A stretch of DNA of 64,000 nucleotides from Chelonoidis abingdonii (Eukaryota; Chordata; Testudines; Testudinidae). Location: the NCBI RefSeq assembly GCF_003597395.2, contig NC_133778.1:19096983-19160982 (forward strand), in the 5' to 3' direction. Both the position numbers and the translations under genes were made by a program. Below are positions 14,401 through 25,962 of this stretch, piece by piece. The number at the start of each line of letters is the position of its first letter. The stretch's first letter is position 1. The notes below the pieces were generated by a model. That model did no database searches, had not been told where the DNA came from, and was given only the letters and a program-made list of their open reading frames with translations.

Positions 14401-14843
14401 CTTTTCTGCATAGAACAGAATTCCCCTTCTCTGTGAAAGATTCTACTGTAATTATGCTGGATGGTACCTGCTATGATTGCTAATAGAATAATTGTGCTGC
14501 TAGGGCTCAGTCTTGCACGATATTGAGCTTCCTCAACTCTCGCTGAAATTAATAGTTATAAGTAGCAAAAGACTGTTCTTTTCTCTTATAAGAATGTCTG
14601 TCTGGCAATCCTACCTCAAATTAATCAGTAATGGAGGCGAGAAACCCCTTAAGCCATACACCCTGGCTACAATTTCCCACAGCTCAACCTTTGTGCTCCA
14701 GACCAAGCTCCTGTTACTGCAGGCCTCATGTTATATTTTCAGCTAAACAATAAATACATAGAACTCCAGCAGTACCCTTTCCTGCTAAACTTTTTTTTCT
14801 TGATTCTCTGTGGTCTGAAGCATTTGGGCTTCTTTTTATCTTA

Positions 14844-15137
14844 GGCCACGTCTAGACTACACGCCGTATCGGCGCATTAAAATCGATTGCTCGGGGATCG
14901 ATATATCGCGTCTAATCTAGACGGGATATATCGATCCCTGAGAGCGCGTATATCGATTCCGGAACTCCACCAACCCCAACGGAGTTCCGGAATCGACATG
15001 GCGAGCCGCGGACATCGACCCCACGCAGTGAGGACGGGTGAGTAAATCGATTTTAGATATTTGACTTCAGCTACGTTATTCACGTAGCTGAAATTGCGTA
15101 TCTAAAATCGATTTTACCCTGTAGTGTAGACCAGCCC
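14844..15137. mobile_element. Harbinger-like MITE with three internal palindromes
   Basis: Inverted ends GGCCACGTCTAGACTAC and GTAGTGTAGACCAGCCC, with TTA and TTG outside. Inside are three inverted-repeat pairs: 14894-14938, 14953-14996 (perfect 16-bp arms, TCGATTCCGGAACTCC) and 15044-15114 with an extra inner pair at 15066-15092. CpG-rich with repeated ATCGAT. No coding capacity. Confidence 0.8.
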
Positions 15138-15399
15138 TTGCTGTGAGCACGTGTTCCTGACCCTCCACCCCAAAGCACACACAGACAGCAGGCAGGATGG
15201 CCAGTGTGGGGAAGAAGGGTAGTGAAGAGGTGTCTCCTGAAAGGTGCTATTAACAACATTGTGTCAAAAATTCCTTCCAAGAAACAGCGCTACCTCATTG
15301 GGAGAGAGTGAGGTCCCAACTCCCACCCGTCTCTATCGTTGATATCCAAGAAAGCTAAGGATAAACAGCCCTAGAAAAAAGCCGAAGTAGCATGCTCTC

Positions 15400-15600
15400 T
15401 AGCCATGACGCTGCATCGCAAAAGAAAGGGCAAGCTGGAATCCATTAAATCCAACAAGGACATTAGTGAGGAGCTTATTCAAACAGAATTATTTGATTCT
15501 ATGTTAAGAAATGTTATAGACACTTTTGAGCTCCATCCTGACTCAGCCAAGCTGAATAGGAAGTATTTCTCCATTTATTCATGAAAGAATTTGGTCAAGT
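15400..15600 (+). pseudogene. Unidentified coding-like stretch
   Basis: About 65 codons read open on the + strand, with peptides such as KSNKDISEELIQTELFDSML, then FELHPDSAKLNRKYFSIYS, before a TGA. The amino-acid composition looks like real protein, unlike the AT-rich noise around it. No splice sites were assigned and the family is not recognised. It lies just upstream of a DIRS element, so it may belong to another decayed retroelement or be a retrocopy fragment. Confidence 0.35.
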
Positions 15601-15737
15601 CTCTTGAAAAGGCAGTGTGATACATTCCATTCTTGCTGAGCAGAAGTCCCTAGGAAGGGCAGGAAAGTTTGCAGGCAAGTCTTTCTTTATTTACATTTTA
15701 CAACATTATTATAGTTAAGCTTTGCTTCTTCTGCAAG

Positions 15738-18385
15738 TAGTGTCCTTATGGGTGCTCCCCGGTAGTTGTGCTTGCATCTTTGCGCTGCTGATTGGAGAAC
15801 TTTCGTAGCAGTGTCCATTAGGCCAACACATGTGCGGTCTCTCCTTATGTTGCGTCACGAGGTTAGTCAGTGCATGCGGGCTAGTCCCCCCTCAGTTCCT
15901 TCTCAGCCGCCCTGGCTAGAGACAGAACTGTTCCGAGTCCATTAGGACCATTACTTTTGATTTGTATTTCTGTAGTTAGTTAGCCTCGTAGTTCTTAGTT
16001 GTAGTTTTAGCTGTAGTGCTTTCTCTTATTCCCCTCCCACCCCACCCCCCCTTTTTTTTTTTCCAATAAAGAGACTTTTTTCTGCTTTTTTCCCCTTGTT
16101 GTGGACCCTTCCCTCAGTGTGGTATGCCCCACTCACCAGGCTTCAAGAAGTGCCTTCCTTGCAAAGAGGCAATCTTTGTTGCAGACAAGCACTCCCAGTG
16201 CATTCGCTGCCTTGGGGAAGGCCACATTTAACAAAAGTGTGATCTTTGCCAGGAAATCAGACCCCAGTCTCATAAGGATAGAGAACTCGGACAGAAAATT
16301 ATCTTCATGCAGGCGGCTTTTCCACCCTCTCTGTACCTACGCCACAAGTCACCTGGAAGATGTGAGCCTTCCCCAGAGACTTCAAGTAAAAAGGCTGTGG
16401 GTCAAAGAAACAAATTGCTGAGACCTTTCACAAATCATCAGAAAAGAGCAGAAAATCCCAACAGTGAGACCCGAGAGAGCCACAGTGACAGTGAGGGACA
16501 AGGATAGGAGTAAGCACTCCTCTAAAAAGGGTATTCCCAGTATGCAATTTTGCATAGGTACCATCATCGACACCTCATTTGGCACCAGAGCATCCAGTAT
16601 GGACAAGATCTTCATCCTCCATGGTACCGCCAGCAGCATCGAGTCAGTCGGCATTGCTGGAATTCAGACACTTTAGGGACCTTCATGTATCAGACATAGT
16701 GGAGTTTCCTCTTCTCGGTGCTGGGACTTCTGCACCAAGTCTTCGAACAGCATCAGAGTCTTCCCTGCTGCTCTGTCTCTAGTGAAGGCTCGGATAGCGA
16801 ACCTGAGGAGGCAGAATCACAGTATTCCTCCCAGGCTCCTTACAGTGCTCAGTCCTCGAACATACCCTCAGACAGCCCCACCACCACCATCTTAGTACAG
16901 CCACCCATGGACGCCACCACCACCCCAGTGGCCATACTGGGACCCCTGGGCTGCATATTGATACTGTGCCTCTCAAACGTCTTACCACTGAGCATTGCTC
17001 ATAGGGAGGGGTGCACATCTAAATGGCCTTGCAACAAAAGACAAATAGTCACCCATGGAGATATCCCTTCACATCAACCACCTCGAGCTAAAGGCGGTCA
17101 GGAACAGCGGCACTGACTTCCTGTTACTGACCAAAGTATCATACACTAGAATCCTAACAGACAATCAACAAGGGGGAGCCAGGTCACCCTCCCTTTCTGT
17201 GGAGGCGATGAGATTATGGAAGTAGTGTATCTTCCACTGTTACACTGTCAGCATCCTCCCTCCAGGCACACAAAACTCAATAGCGGATAATCTCAGTTGC
17301 AAATTCCCACACAATCATGAGTGGGAGCTCGACCCAGTAGAACTTCACAATCTATTCAGGGGGCGCCTACCACAGACTTGTTCACCCTTACCTGAACAAG
17401 AAATGTCCACGCTAGTGTTCCCTGGACAATGCACTCCTCCTGGGATGGAGACCTTCTTTACATCTTTCCTCCTTTTTCCTTACTATTAAAAGATGGAGCA
17501 CACATCGCTCTGATCACTCCTACTTGGCTGAGACAGACCTAGTACCTTTATCTGTCACAGCTTGTGACATGCCCACCAATCCCTTTTCCTGTCTCTCCGT
17601 ACCTCCTCTCCCAGTTCAGAGGACAGTACCCTACATGCCAGCGTGGAGGCTATATTACACTCTGTAGATGTCAGGAGAGCCCTAACCTTCTACCTGGACA
17701 GGATGAAGATTTTCAGGAAAATCCCCCAGGGGATTTTGAAGAAAGATCCAAGGGCTCAGCAATATCAGCCCAAAGACTCTCCAAGTGGATCTTGAACTGC
17801 ATCAGACACTGCTACCAAGTTTTCAGTATGAGCTCTCCAGATACTATTCGTACACACGCCACAAGATTGATCTTCTCATACATTGCCTTCTTCAAGAATG
17901 TCCCTATCTCAGAAATCTATACAGCAGTGACATGGGCATCAGTTCACACTTTTGCAGAAAATTATGCATCACTGGGGACTCTGCCTCCAATGTCATCTTC
18001 GGCTCCACAGTACTGTCATCTGTAACTAACCCAACTCCAAAGTCACAGCCCTCCAGAAGGAATACTGCTCGGGAATCATCTAGAGAGACACTACTCAAAG
18101 AAGTTACCTTGTGCAATAACGTTGATTCTTTGAGATGTGTGTCCCTGTGGGTGCTCCACAACGTCCCCTCCTCCCCTCTACTTCAGAGTTCTTGTCAATG
18201 AGTCTGCAACAGAGAAGGAACTGGGCGGGGGGTTCCCATGCAAGCTGGCTAGCCTTGTGGCACAGCACGAGGAGAAACAGTACATGTGATGGCCTAATGG
18301 ATACTGCAATCAAAGTTCTCCAATAAGCAGTGCACGGATGCAAGCACACCTACAGTGGAACACCCATACAGTGAAAACCCCTATA
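15738..18385 (+). mobile_element. DIRS-type tyrosine-recombinase retrotransposon, decayed and internally deleted
   Basis: Left end 15738-15907 and right end about 18208-18385 are inverted copies: the left CTTGCATCTTTGCGCTGCTG, ATTGGAGAACTTT and TCCATTAGGCC segments recur reversed on the right. Between them, on the + strand: a Cys-rich ORF1 segment (three CX2C pairs at about 16152-16260 with a stop inside), an RNase H-like segment (about 17066-17360, HINHLELKAVRNS and LTDNQQGGARS), and a tyrosine recombinase C-terminal region (about 17755-18030, LSKWILNCIRHCYQ, then HATRLIFSYIAF with the HxxR motif). The reverse transcriptase is missing. Stops and frameshifts throughout; not active. The inverted ends and gene content fit DIRS rather than LTR elements. 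Confidence 0.85.
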
Positions 18386-18504
18386 GAGGGACACATGTTG
18401 AAGACACATCATTACTGCACAAGGTGAATAACTTCTTCTTTACTCATACTTTCATTTTAAATAAAGCATTGTGTTCCTTGGCCAACGATACAGTGCACAC
18501 ACTC

Positions 18505-18998
18505 AGGCTTGTCCAGACTAAAAAAATTAATTGTTTTTTAAATGTTATCACTTCTTAAACATAACTTAGCATCTCGTGGGTAAAGGCCATGATATTGGAA
18601 AAAGTTATTAGGTAGCCATGGTCATAAAAGATGTTATCTGTAGGATGTGCTAGCTAACATGTTCGAACTAATGTGTTTGAAAATTCTAGTGTAGACAACT
18701 TAACATGTGCCAGGCTGACTTAAAGCTTGAAGTGAGTCTAGACTTGACCTTGACCAATTTAACATGAGTTAAGTTACACAGTATCGTATCCACACTCCAT
18801 TTTTCAAATGTATTAGAACTTGTTAGCTAGCACATCTCTCCCTCACGTTTTTAAATCCTGGTCTACACAAGGACTTGGTTGTTCATGACTAGTGTGTTTT
18901 TAAGCATTAGTGCATATCCTTGGTCGTGTTTGAAAATTTGCTAATGCATTAGCTAACGTTTTAAAACAGCACTCATTTTCCCAGTCTAAACAAATGCT
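18505..18998. mobile_element. Probable decayed MITE
   Basis: Ends AGGCTTGTCCAGACTA and, inverted, CCCAGTCTAAACAAATGCTC. The interior repeats motifs such as GTGTAGACAA and CTGGTCTACACAAGG in both orientations. Boundaries are approximate. Confidence 0.5.
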
Positions 18999-19887
18999 CA
19001 AAGGGGGTTTCTTTCTTACCCTTACTTACCCTGGGATTAGTAAAACAGACATCTCCCGAAAGACAAACACTGAATCCTCTATTTCTAGACCTTTATCCTC
19101 TGTACATATTATTCCAGAGCTATAATGTCCACGGTAGTGACCTCTCAGGAATGACTTGAGAGAAGGTCGTCAAGTCAGTTCTCTAGAAAATATCCTTCCC
19201 ATCTTCCTTTGTGGCTGCCGCAGTTTATGTATAATTTAAATTCTTGGCCAATGGAGTAGACATTTAATGCCCATGGAACGAAGACTCCCACCTCAGGCAG
19301 AATCTGGCTTCTGCCAAATTTACTGGTGGAATAGCCGCCTAGGTAAAGGATAGAAAAAACTGCCCAAAAAGGAAAGCCACGTTTTACCAGCTCTAAAACC
19401 TGAACAGAAGACATCAGATCTTACACTTCATGTTACCTTTGTCTTACTGGCATTAAGATGTTTGGGGGGAGTCATATTTTGTCTTTGATCTGCTCTCTCA
19501 TTTGGAAAATTTTAACTCTTGGTCACTTCCCAAATGTGGATGATTGTCAGACAAACTCTTGTAGGAGAGAGAGAACTTGGTTTTTCTGCAAATTTCTCAC
19601 TTTTGAGGAATTCAGCAATCTGACCCATCCTTCTGGGGACTGTATTTTCAGAGAGAGGATATCTGTACATGAAAAGTTTAATTTGTTGGCCATAGTTCAG
19701 GATTATCAGTTACTCTCGTTATGGTAAGGTTTTTTTCTGCAGTTTTGGAAGTCCTCTTCTTGGGAAAAGCAGCCAGGGTGCAAAGCTTGACCAGCATGTT
19801 CCTGGTTCCATGACTGACAGTTCTATGCTGTCTTCATTTCTGCACAGCCAAAGCAAGCCCAGTTGTATAGGATTTGCATGATGTGGA

Positions 19888-19976
19888 TAGGATTTTCAAA
19901 ATTACGTAAGTGACTTAGTAATGTAAGTCCCATTTACTCGTGCTCCTAGGTCACTTACATAATTTTGAAAATCCTA
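19888..19976. repeat. Palindromic element with 31-bp arms
   Basis: Left arm 19888-19918 and right arm 19946-19976 are inverted copies matching at 29 of 31 positions (TAGGATTTTCAAAATTACGT start), separated by 27 nt. It would fold into a long hairpin in RNA. Similar 'TTTTCAAAA...' hairpins occur as MITEs in amniotes. It lies about 350 nt upstream of the candidate cassette exon. Confidence 0.85.
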
Positions 19977-20323
19977 GCCAGTATCTTGTAGAAAAGAAAT
20001 CAGTAACAGGTAAGAAAACATTTTCTTTAAGTGCATTTTGTAATTGTTATGCCATTGAAAAAAAGGTGAAGGCAAGATGGTGTCTTTTAATAGCACAGCT
20101 GCTTATTAAACCTTTGCTTTCCGTCAAAAGTGTTTCTGGAATTCATTGTCTAGAGATCGTTAGAGTTTTATGAATGGGAGAAGTTTGTGTGGGGAAGTTA
20201 AGTGCAGAAGGTTTTTAAGTGTTTGCTTAAACTCTGCTTGTCTACTATAATCAACACACTATAAAATTACTGCACTGATTTCCTTTGACTTATTTTCTTT
20301 CTCTCTTTTTCTTTCTGCACAAG

Positions 20324-20398
20324 CACTCCTATCTGGACAGGGAAACATCCCTTCTTCTGAGAAACATTGCAGGAAAGCCTTCTCATTTGCTGACCAAG
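20324..20398 (+). CDS. RAPH1: Probable RAPH1 cassette exon (25 codons, in frame)
   Basis: A 75-nt segment sits between a strong pyrimidine-rich acceptor (CTCTCTTTTTCTTTCTGCAC then AAG) and a GTGATG donor. It reads without stop as HSYLDRETSLLL..., ending in HLLTK. Its length is a multiple of three, and in phase 0 it joins directly to the EEQAAK exon at 27989. The sequence looks like protein rather than repeat, and I have a faint memory of a similar insert in lamellipodin isoforms, which was not checked. No ATG lies inside, so it is not a start exon. The donor is weaker than that of the neighbouring exons, which fits alternative use. It lies about 7.6 kb upstream of the next exon. Confidence 0.75.
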
Positions 20399-21450
20399 GT
20401 GATGCATCTTCTTTCCACCTGCATGTGACTTTTTCCTTGTTGATAGAATGCAGTTCCCACTTCTGGGTTTATAAGCTTGATGCTCACTCCTCCCTCCCCC
20501 ACGTCACCCTTCACCTCCCACTTCCCCACCCTCAAAAAAGAAAAAAAAAAAAAACTTTTACTTTTACTAGAGTGACTTTTTTCCTCTTGTCAGGCTGTTT
20601 TTAAAGGCTGTCTCATTTTAAATATATTCTATTCAGTTACTGCAAATATCCATCAAAGATTCCAAGTTTTTGGAGAGCATGTAAGATTCATGCTAGCATT
20701 CTTGGCTAAAAAAATCAGGTGGAGTCAAAAGTCTGTGGAGTCTGAAAGCTCTTCTGTTTTCCACTTTACAGGTATAAAAATCAAACTGTGGGAAGCACAT
20801 GGATGCTTTTTCTCATACTGTCAGAAAACAATAACATCCTTCAAATGAATTAAAATTACTAGCAACAGTTGTCTTCATACTGAAAGAACAGTTCAAATTT
20901 GCTATTTTGAGTGCTTTTACTTGGTGTAATTTGGAAAAAACACCATAGTGTAAGAAAAGATACTTAGAAGTCTCTTATGGATAACTTCTAAATTATTTCC
21001 GTAACATAGAAAAAGAGCCAGTAACACCCCAAGAGGCACTCCTTGCATTTTAATATATTGCTGCCAACTTTCTGCCACTGTTTATGTTGGGAATCATAAT
21101 TACTGTACCCCCCTGTAGTTTGGAATTGTTATATCAGAGGAGATGAAGGGTACGGACTCTGATTCTATTCAGCGATGACCAGATTGGATGAGGAAGACTA
21201 TGTAGTTTTGTATTTTTAAGAGACTTGCACATCCATTATATCAGGAGACAGACTTCTCTAATGTCCACCTTCTGTGTACCATTTCTTTGATTATTTAAAA
21301 AAAAAAAAAAAGTTTAAGTGCTCCTAGGGAGAAGCTGGGGCAAATCTGAAGATGAGGACTATACATAGATTATGCCAATATAGTGAAGCAACAAGGGCAC
21401 ATTTGCTAAATAGGTAGGCTTTGGCTGTATTTGTCAATTATACTTTAGAA
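20399..21450. other. Intron after the cassette exon
   Basis: AT-rich, with an A run near 20538-20556 and another near 21297-21311. No gene or repeat family recognised. Confidence 0.5.
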
Positions 21451-22151
21451 CAGGAGTGGGCAAACTGCAGCCCGTGAGCCTTTTTAAGCTGGCCCGCGAG
21501 CTTCTGCTGTGGGGAGTGGGGTCTGGGTCATGGGCCGCACCACACAGCTCGGCCTGTCTCCAGCTGGGGCGCTGGGTCATGGCCTGCACCATGCAGCTCG
21601 GCCCTGCTCCAGTCAGGGCACTGGATCGGGGGCTGCACCACATGGCTCAGCCCTGCTCTGGCGCTCCAGTCAGGGCGCTGGGTTGTGGGCTGCTCCACAC
21701 GGCTCCTGGAAGCCATGGCATAGCGCCGCTCCGGCTCCTCTGTGCTCCAGTGCTCCCCTCCGGCATTCCAACAGGAGCTGCAGGGGCGGTGCCCGCGGAT
21801 GGGGCAGCGTGCAAAGCTGCCTGGCTGTGCCTCCACATAGGAACCGGAGAAGGGATATGCTGCTGCTTCCAGGAGGCGCTTGAGGTAAGTGCCGCTCGGA
21901 TCCTGCACCCCTGAGCCTCTCCCCACGCCCCAACCCTGTCCCAGTCCTGATCCCCCTCTCGCTCTCCCAACCCCTCGATCCCAGCCCAGAGCACCCTCCT
22001 GCACCCCAAACCTCTCATCCCCTGCCCCACCTCAGAGCCCATATCCCCAACTAGAGCTCTCCTGCACCCCAACCTTGTGAGCATTCATGGCCTGACATAC
22101 AATTTCTATTCCCCAATGTGGCCCTCAAGCCAAAAAGTTTGCCCACCCCTG
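21451..22151. mobile_element. hAT DNA transposon (non-autonomous) with 8-bp target duplication
   Basis: Ends CAGGAGTGGGCAAACT and AGTTTGCCCACCCCTG are inverted repeats (15 of 16). Flanks CTTTAGAA (21443-21450) and CTTTAGAG (22152-22159) are an 8-bp duplication with one mismatch, diagnostic of hAT. The GC-rich interior (tandem variants of GGGCGCTGGGT and CCCCAACCC) gives several overlapping open frames on both strands that are not genes. Confidence 0.9.
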
Positions 22152-22159
22152 CTTTAGAG

Positions 22160-24380
22160 CTACTGTTTTTTCTAGTAAGCTATACTTGTGTTAACACTTT
22201 TTTTTAACTGGCCAGCAGCTATGTTTTCCTGAGGAAATTTATTCCAGCTGTTATGTAGTAAAGGAGCTTTAACAGCAGCCCAGAACGAAAGTTATTTTTC
22301 AGCTCTTTCCCAGCCCTCTCCTCTTTTACCTTTTTAAAACCACTTTACAGGTTTGGATACATAAGAATTAAGAAATGTGGTGGCATGGACAGAAACCTTG
22401 AGTGTGCCTCTTCTCCCCCACCCCCTACACGTCCCTACACTCCCAGTTTCATGTCTGTCCTCATGTTCTTCCTGCGTCTGGTAGATTGTATACTAGAATG
22501 GTGTTCATGTGTACACACTTGCCAAGGCATCAAATGAAAATGTGCATGAAAAGTGTTTTATCCCACTGAGAAACATTATGTAGTTTTAAATAAAGCTATA
22601 CATTTAAAATTATCATCAAGCTACATCTTAAATTGTAAACTTTTTTGGCTGGGAAATTTTTATGTACAGGTTAATATTGCCAAAGTGTATTTGATTATGA
22701 TTTCTTGCTTGCACATCCTTTAAAGAGAAACTTTCTGGAGAAAACTTTTTCAAATATTAAACTATAAAAACATTTACTGGATCCCATTTCACATTTTATG
22801 AAATCATGTCTACTGCATTCACTTAAATGAAGTGTGAACTTCATAGCTCAAATAGTACCTCTTAATTGCTAGCTTTATTAAATACATACAAGGTTTCTTT
22901 AAAAAAAACCCTCAATATAAGGAATTCAACTGCAAAAAACTACATTAATGTACAATAAAATGTAAAGTCAAGAAATGCAAACGTTAAGTTTCTTGGAGTA
23001 ACATTAACTCACATTGCACAGCCTACATCTTTTGTGTTAAAACACAGAACATATTTAATTACAAATTTAACAAGGAATTATGAAATAGATGTGTGTAATG
23101 TGGCCATGGGTAGCATTATTAAAGGAACCTTTTTAACTTGTGATTTCTTGGGTTTTTTTTCAGTTTTAACTGTGCTAGTTTAACAAATTGCATTAACATA
23201 GGTTTTTTGTATAACAGTAATATTCAGATGCAGTTGAAATTCACTTATTGAGAGAATCACTGCAGTTGCCAGTTTTGAAAATAAACAAGAAAACTAACAA
23301 AATAACTTAATTATTCAAGAACAATGTATCACAGTGTAGCTTAGTTTTTATCTATTTCTGTTCACTGTATGCTAATATATTTTGTATTAATAAGATATCA
23401 TTGTAGCTATTAGTGCTTTGAGAAGTAGCGCAAAGCTGATTTTTTTTGAGAACTATTGGGATTCTGTATTTGTGACGTGATAATTAGTGATATTCTTCTG
23501 TGATTAGATGCAATTTCAGTAAGATCATTGCTTGGAATAAACTTCTTTTAGGCCTCAATCATACAAATCCATGCTTGCATCGGTAACTGTCCACTTGAGT
23601 AGTCACACTGAGTCTAGGACCTTAGTAAGTTGTACTGCTGTTTCCAATTCCAAAGGATTCTAAACTATTTCAAGTTCATATTTTAGGTTTGTTTACCATT
23701 GCAGGGGAAATGAGTTGCTAATGCTAAATGTGATTAGATTGATTAGTATGTCATATTTCTAAAATGTAGACAGTTGTGTACAACAGTTGTCAGTTTGTGG
23801 TTGAATGGCTTGCAGGTGTATTCAAATATATTACTGTCACCTGTCTGTCTTCTCATGAAAATATATCTCACAAGAAATGAGAAATGTAGTTAGCTCAGTA
23901 CACTATCTGGTTGCATAGGCTTCTTGTTTGTTAATCCCCTTTGTCCCTTGTGTCAAGGTTATTTGTTTTATGGTTTGTTTGGCTGGGAGGGGGAAAAGAG
24001 GTAGATTGATTAGAGTGTAGCAAACTTTGGAAAATACCAACTTTAATCCAATCATACTTCTAAAAAAGTCGTCATCCAATTGTACTTTCGGGGAAAAAAT
24101 CATGACAATACCTAATTCCCCACCCTGCATCAGTGAAGCATTACCTGCCAAATCTGCTGTACTGTTCTTGACGTGTCAATTAGTTTAAAAGAAAAGCTCT
24201 GTTTAATAACTAAAGAACAGTCCTAACTATTTTTTTAAAAAATCATATTTTTAGTTTTGCTTTGATTTTTCTTATACATGAGTTTTAATCTTCTTTAGCA
24301 TTTGCTGCTCGTAAATAAGATCTTTTTTAGGAAAATTACAATTTTAGAATTTTTTAATTTCTAATAGTTTTAGTCTAAAA
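22160..24380. other. AT-rich intron, nothing recognised
   Basis: No exon, RNA gene or named repeat could be supported. Confidence 0.5.
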
Positions 24381-24393
24381 GTTAAAAATATTG

Positions 24394-24720
24394 CAGTATG
24401 TATTCAACATGGATTTGTCAAGAACAACTCATGTCAAACCAGCGTAATATCCTTCTTTGACAGGGTAAGAAGCCTTGTGGAGGGTAGGGAGCCCGGGAAT
24501 AGCTGTAGATGTGATATATCTCTACTTTTGTAAGGCTATTGATACTGTCTCATATGACCTTCTCATAAACAAACTAGAGAAATATAGCCTAGACAAACCT
24601 GTTTATAAGATGGATGCACAGTTGGTTAGAAAAGGCGTAGTCAGAAGGGTAGTTATCATTGGTTAAAAATCAAACTGGAAGAACATATCAAGTGGAGTCC
24701 TGTAGGGGTCTGCCCTGTCT
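24394..24720 (+). mobile_element. CR1 LINE reverse transcriptase fragment
   Basis: Reads in pieces as the CR1 RT: a QHGFVKNNSCQTS-like start near 24408, then DVIYLYFCKAIDTVSYDLL and NKLEKY. Here the family's LDFSKAFDTV has become LYFCKAIDTV. Frameshifts and stops make it non-functional. It is the left part of a copy that resumes at about 25176. Confidence 0.85.
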
Positions 24721-25175
24721 CTTCTTCAGATCTGGGAAAAGTACTCCCAGCCTCACAGCAAAATGCAAGGTGGAACAGATTGTTTAGCTTAAGTAGTTAG
24801 CACACATTGTAAAGTATCAGAGGGGTAGCCATATTAGTCTGGCTCTGTTAAAAGCAACAGTGTCCTGTGGCACCTTATATACTCACAGATGTATTGAAGC
24901 ATAAGCTTTCGTGGGTGAATACCCACTTCATCAGAAGCACGTAGTGGAAATTTCCAGAGGCAGGTATAAATATGCAGGCAAGAATCAGTCTAGAGATAAC
25001 TAGGTTAGTTCAATCAGGATGAGGCCCTCTTCTAGCAGAGGAGGTGTGAACACCAAAGGAGGAGAAACTGCTTTTGTAGTTGACTAGCCATTCACAGTCT
25101 TTGTTTAATCCTGAGCTGATGGTGTCAAATGGTGTCTCTTTGAAGTCTGGTCCTGAAGTGTTTTTGCTGCAGGAT
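24721..25175. mobile_element. Turtle-type repeat inserted in a CR1
   Basis: Contains AGTATCAGAGGGGTAGCCAT at about 24817, CATAAGCTTTCGTGGGTGAA and AACACCAAAGGAGGAGAAAC. From memory this is a very abundant turtle repeat, often mis-annotated as coding. The class is not determined here, and boundaries are approximate. Confidence 0.65.
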
Positions 25176-25475
25176 GTGAGATGAATTGTTCTCCTTAACC
25201 ACTGAGAACAGGACAAGAAGTAATGGGTTTAAATTGCAGCAAGGGAGTTTTAGGTTAGACATTAGGAAAAACTTCCTAACTGTAAGAGTAGTTGAGTACT
25301 GGAACAAATTATCTAGGGAGGTTGTAAACTCTCCATCACTGAAGGTTTTTAAATTCAGATTAGATAAACACCTTTCAGAATGGTCTAGATAATACTTAGT
25401 CCTGCCTCAGTGCAGGGGACTGGACTAGATGACCTATTGAGGTTCTTCCAGTCCAACATTTCTATGATTATAGGC
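25176..25475 (+). mobile_element. CR1 LINE 3' end
   Basis: Carries the typical CR1 3' coding end and tail: GACATTAGGAAAAACTTCCT, GACTGGACTAGATGACCTAT and a terminal TTTCTATGATTA. It completes the CR1 copy interrupted by the preceding repeat. Confidence 0.9.
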
Positions 25476-25962
25476 TATTGTTTCATCTCTTTAGCCAGTC
25501 CTTAGATTTTCAAATGAAAATTAATTTAGTAATAAAAACAGCACATACTTAAACATGTTTATCCTAAAACTACCACACAATCTATCATGGTTCTCTAGTA
25601 AGGAATCTTTTAAGAATATCAGAAAAGATAATTGCGGTGCACTGGCACAGGTGTATTAAAGCCACGAGGCCTGATTCTCCAAAGCCTTGCTCTTTGTGTA
25701 TTCACATGCACCTGTGCAAAGTGGGTGTAAAATGCTACCTTTCAGATAGTTGTGTACTCAGTGCACATGTACAACATGCAGCGGGACAGAAAACTGGGCC
25801 CCTTGACTTAAGTAAAAAGCCAAATTGAATATATTTGCAGCCTCTGTACAGAAATAAAGGTTTATGATTGAGTTCATAGATACCATTTTAAAAGCCAGAA
25901 ATTGCTCAGTTTACCAAAATTGGTCTTAAAAATATATAATATAATAATAAAAATTGGAGATA

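Noticed and set aside
1..20323. Upstream RAPH1 N-terminal exons
   Set aside because: No open segment resembling the acidic N-terminal region or its PQELDLTHQ-type junction was found; they are assumed to lie outside the window.
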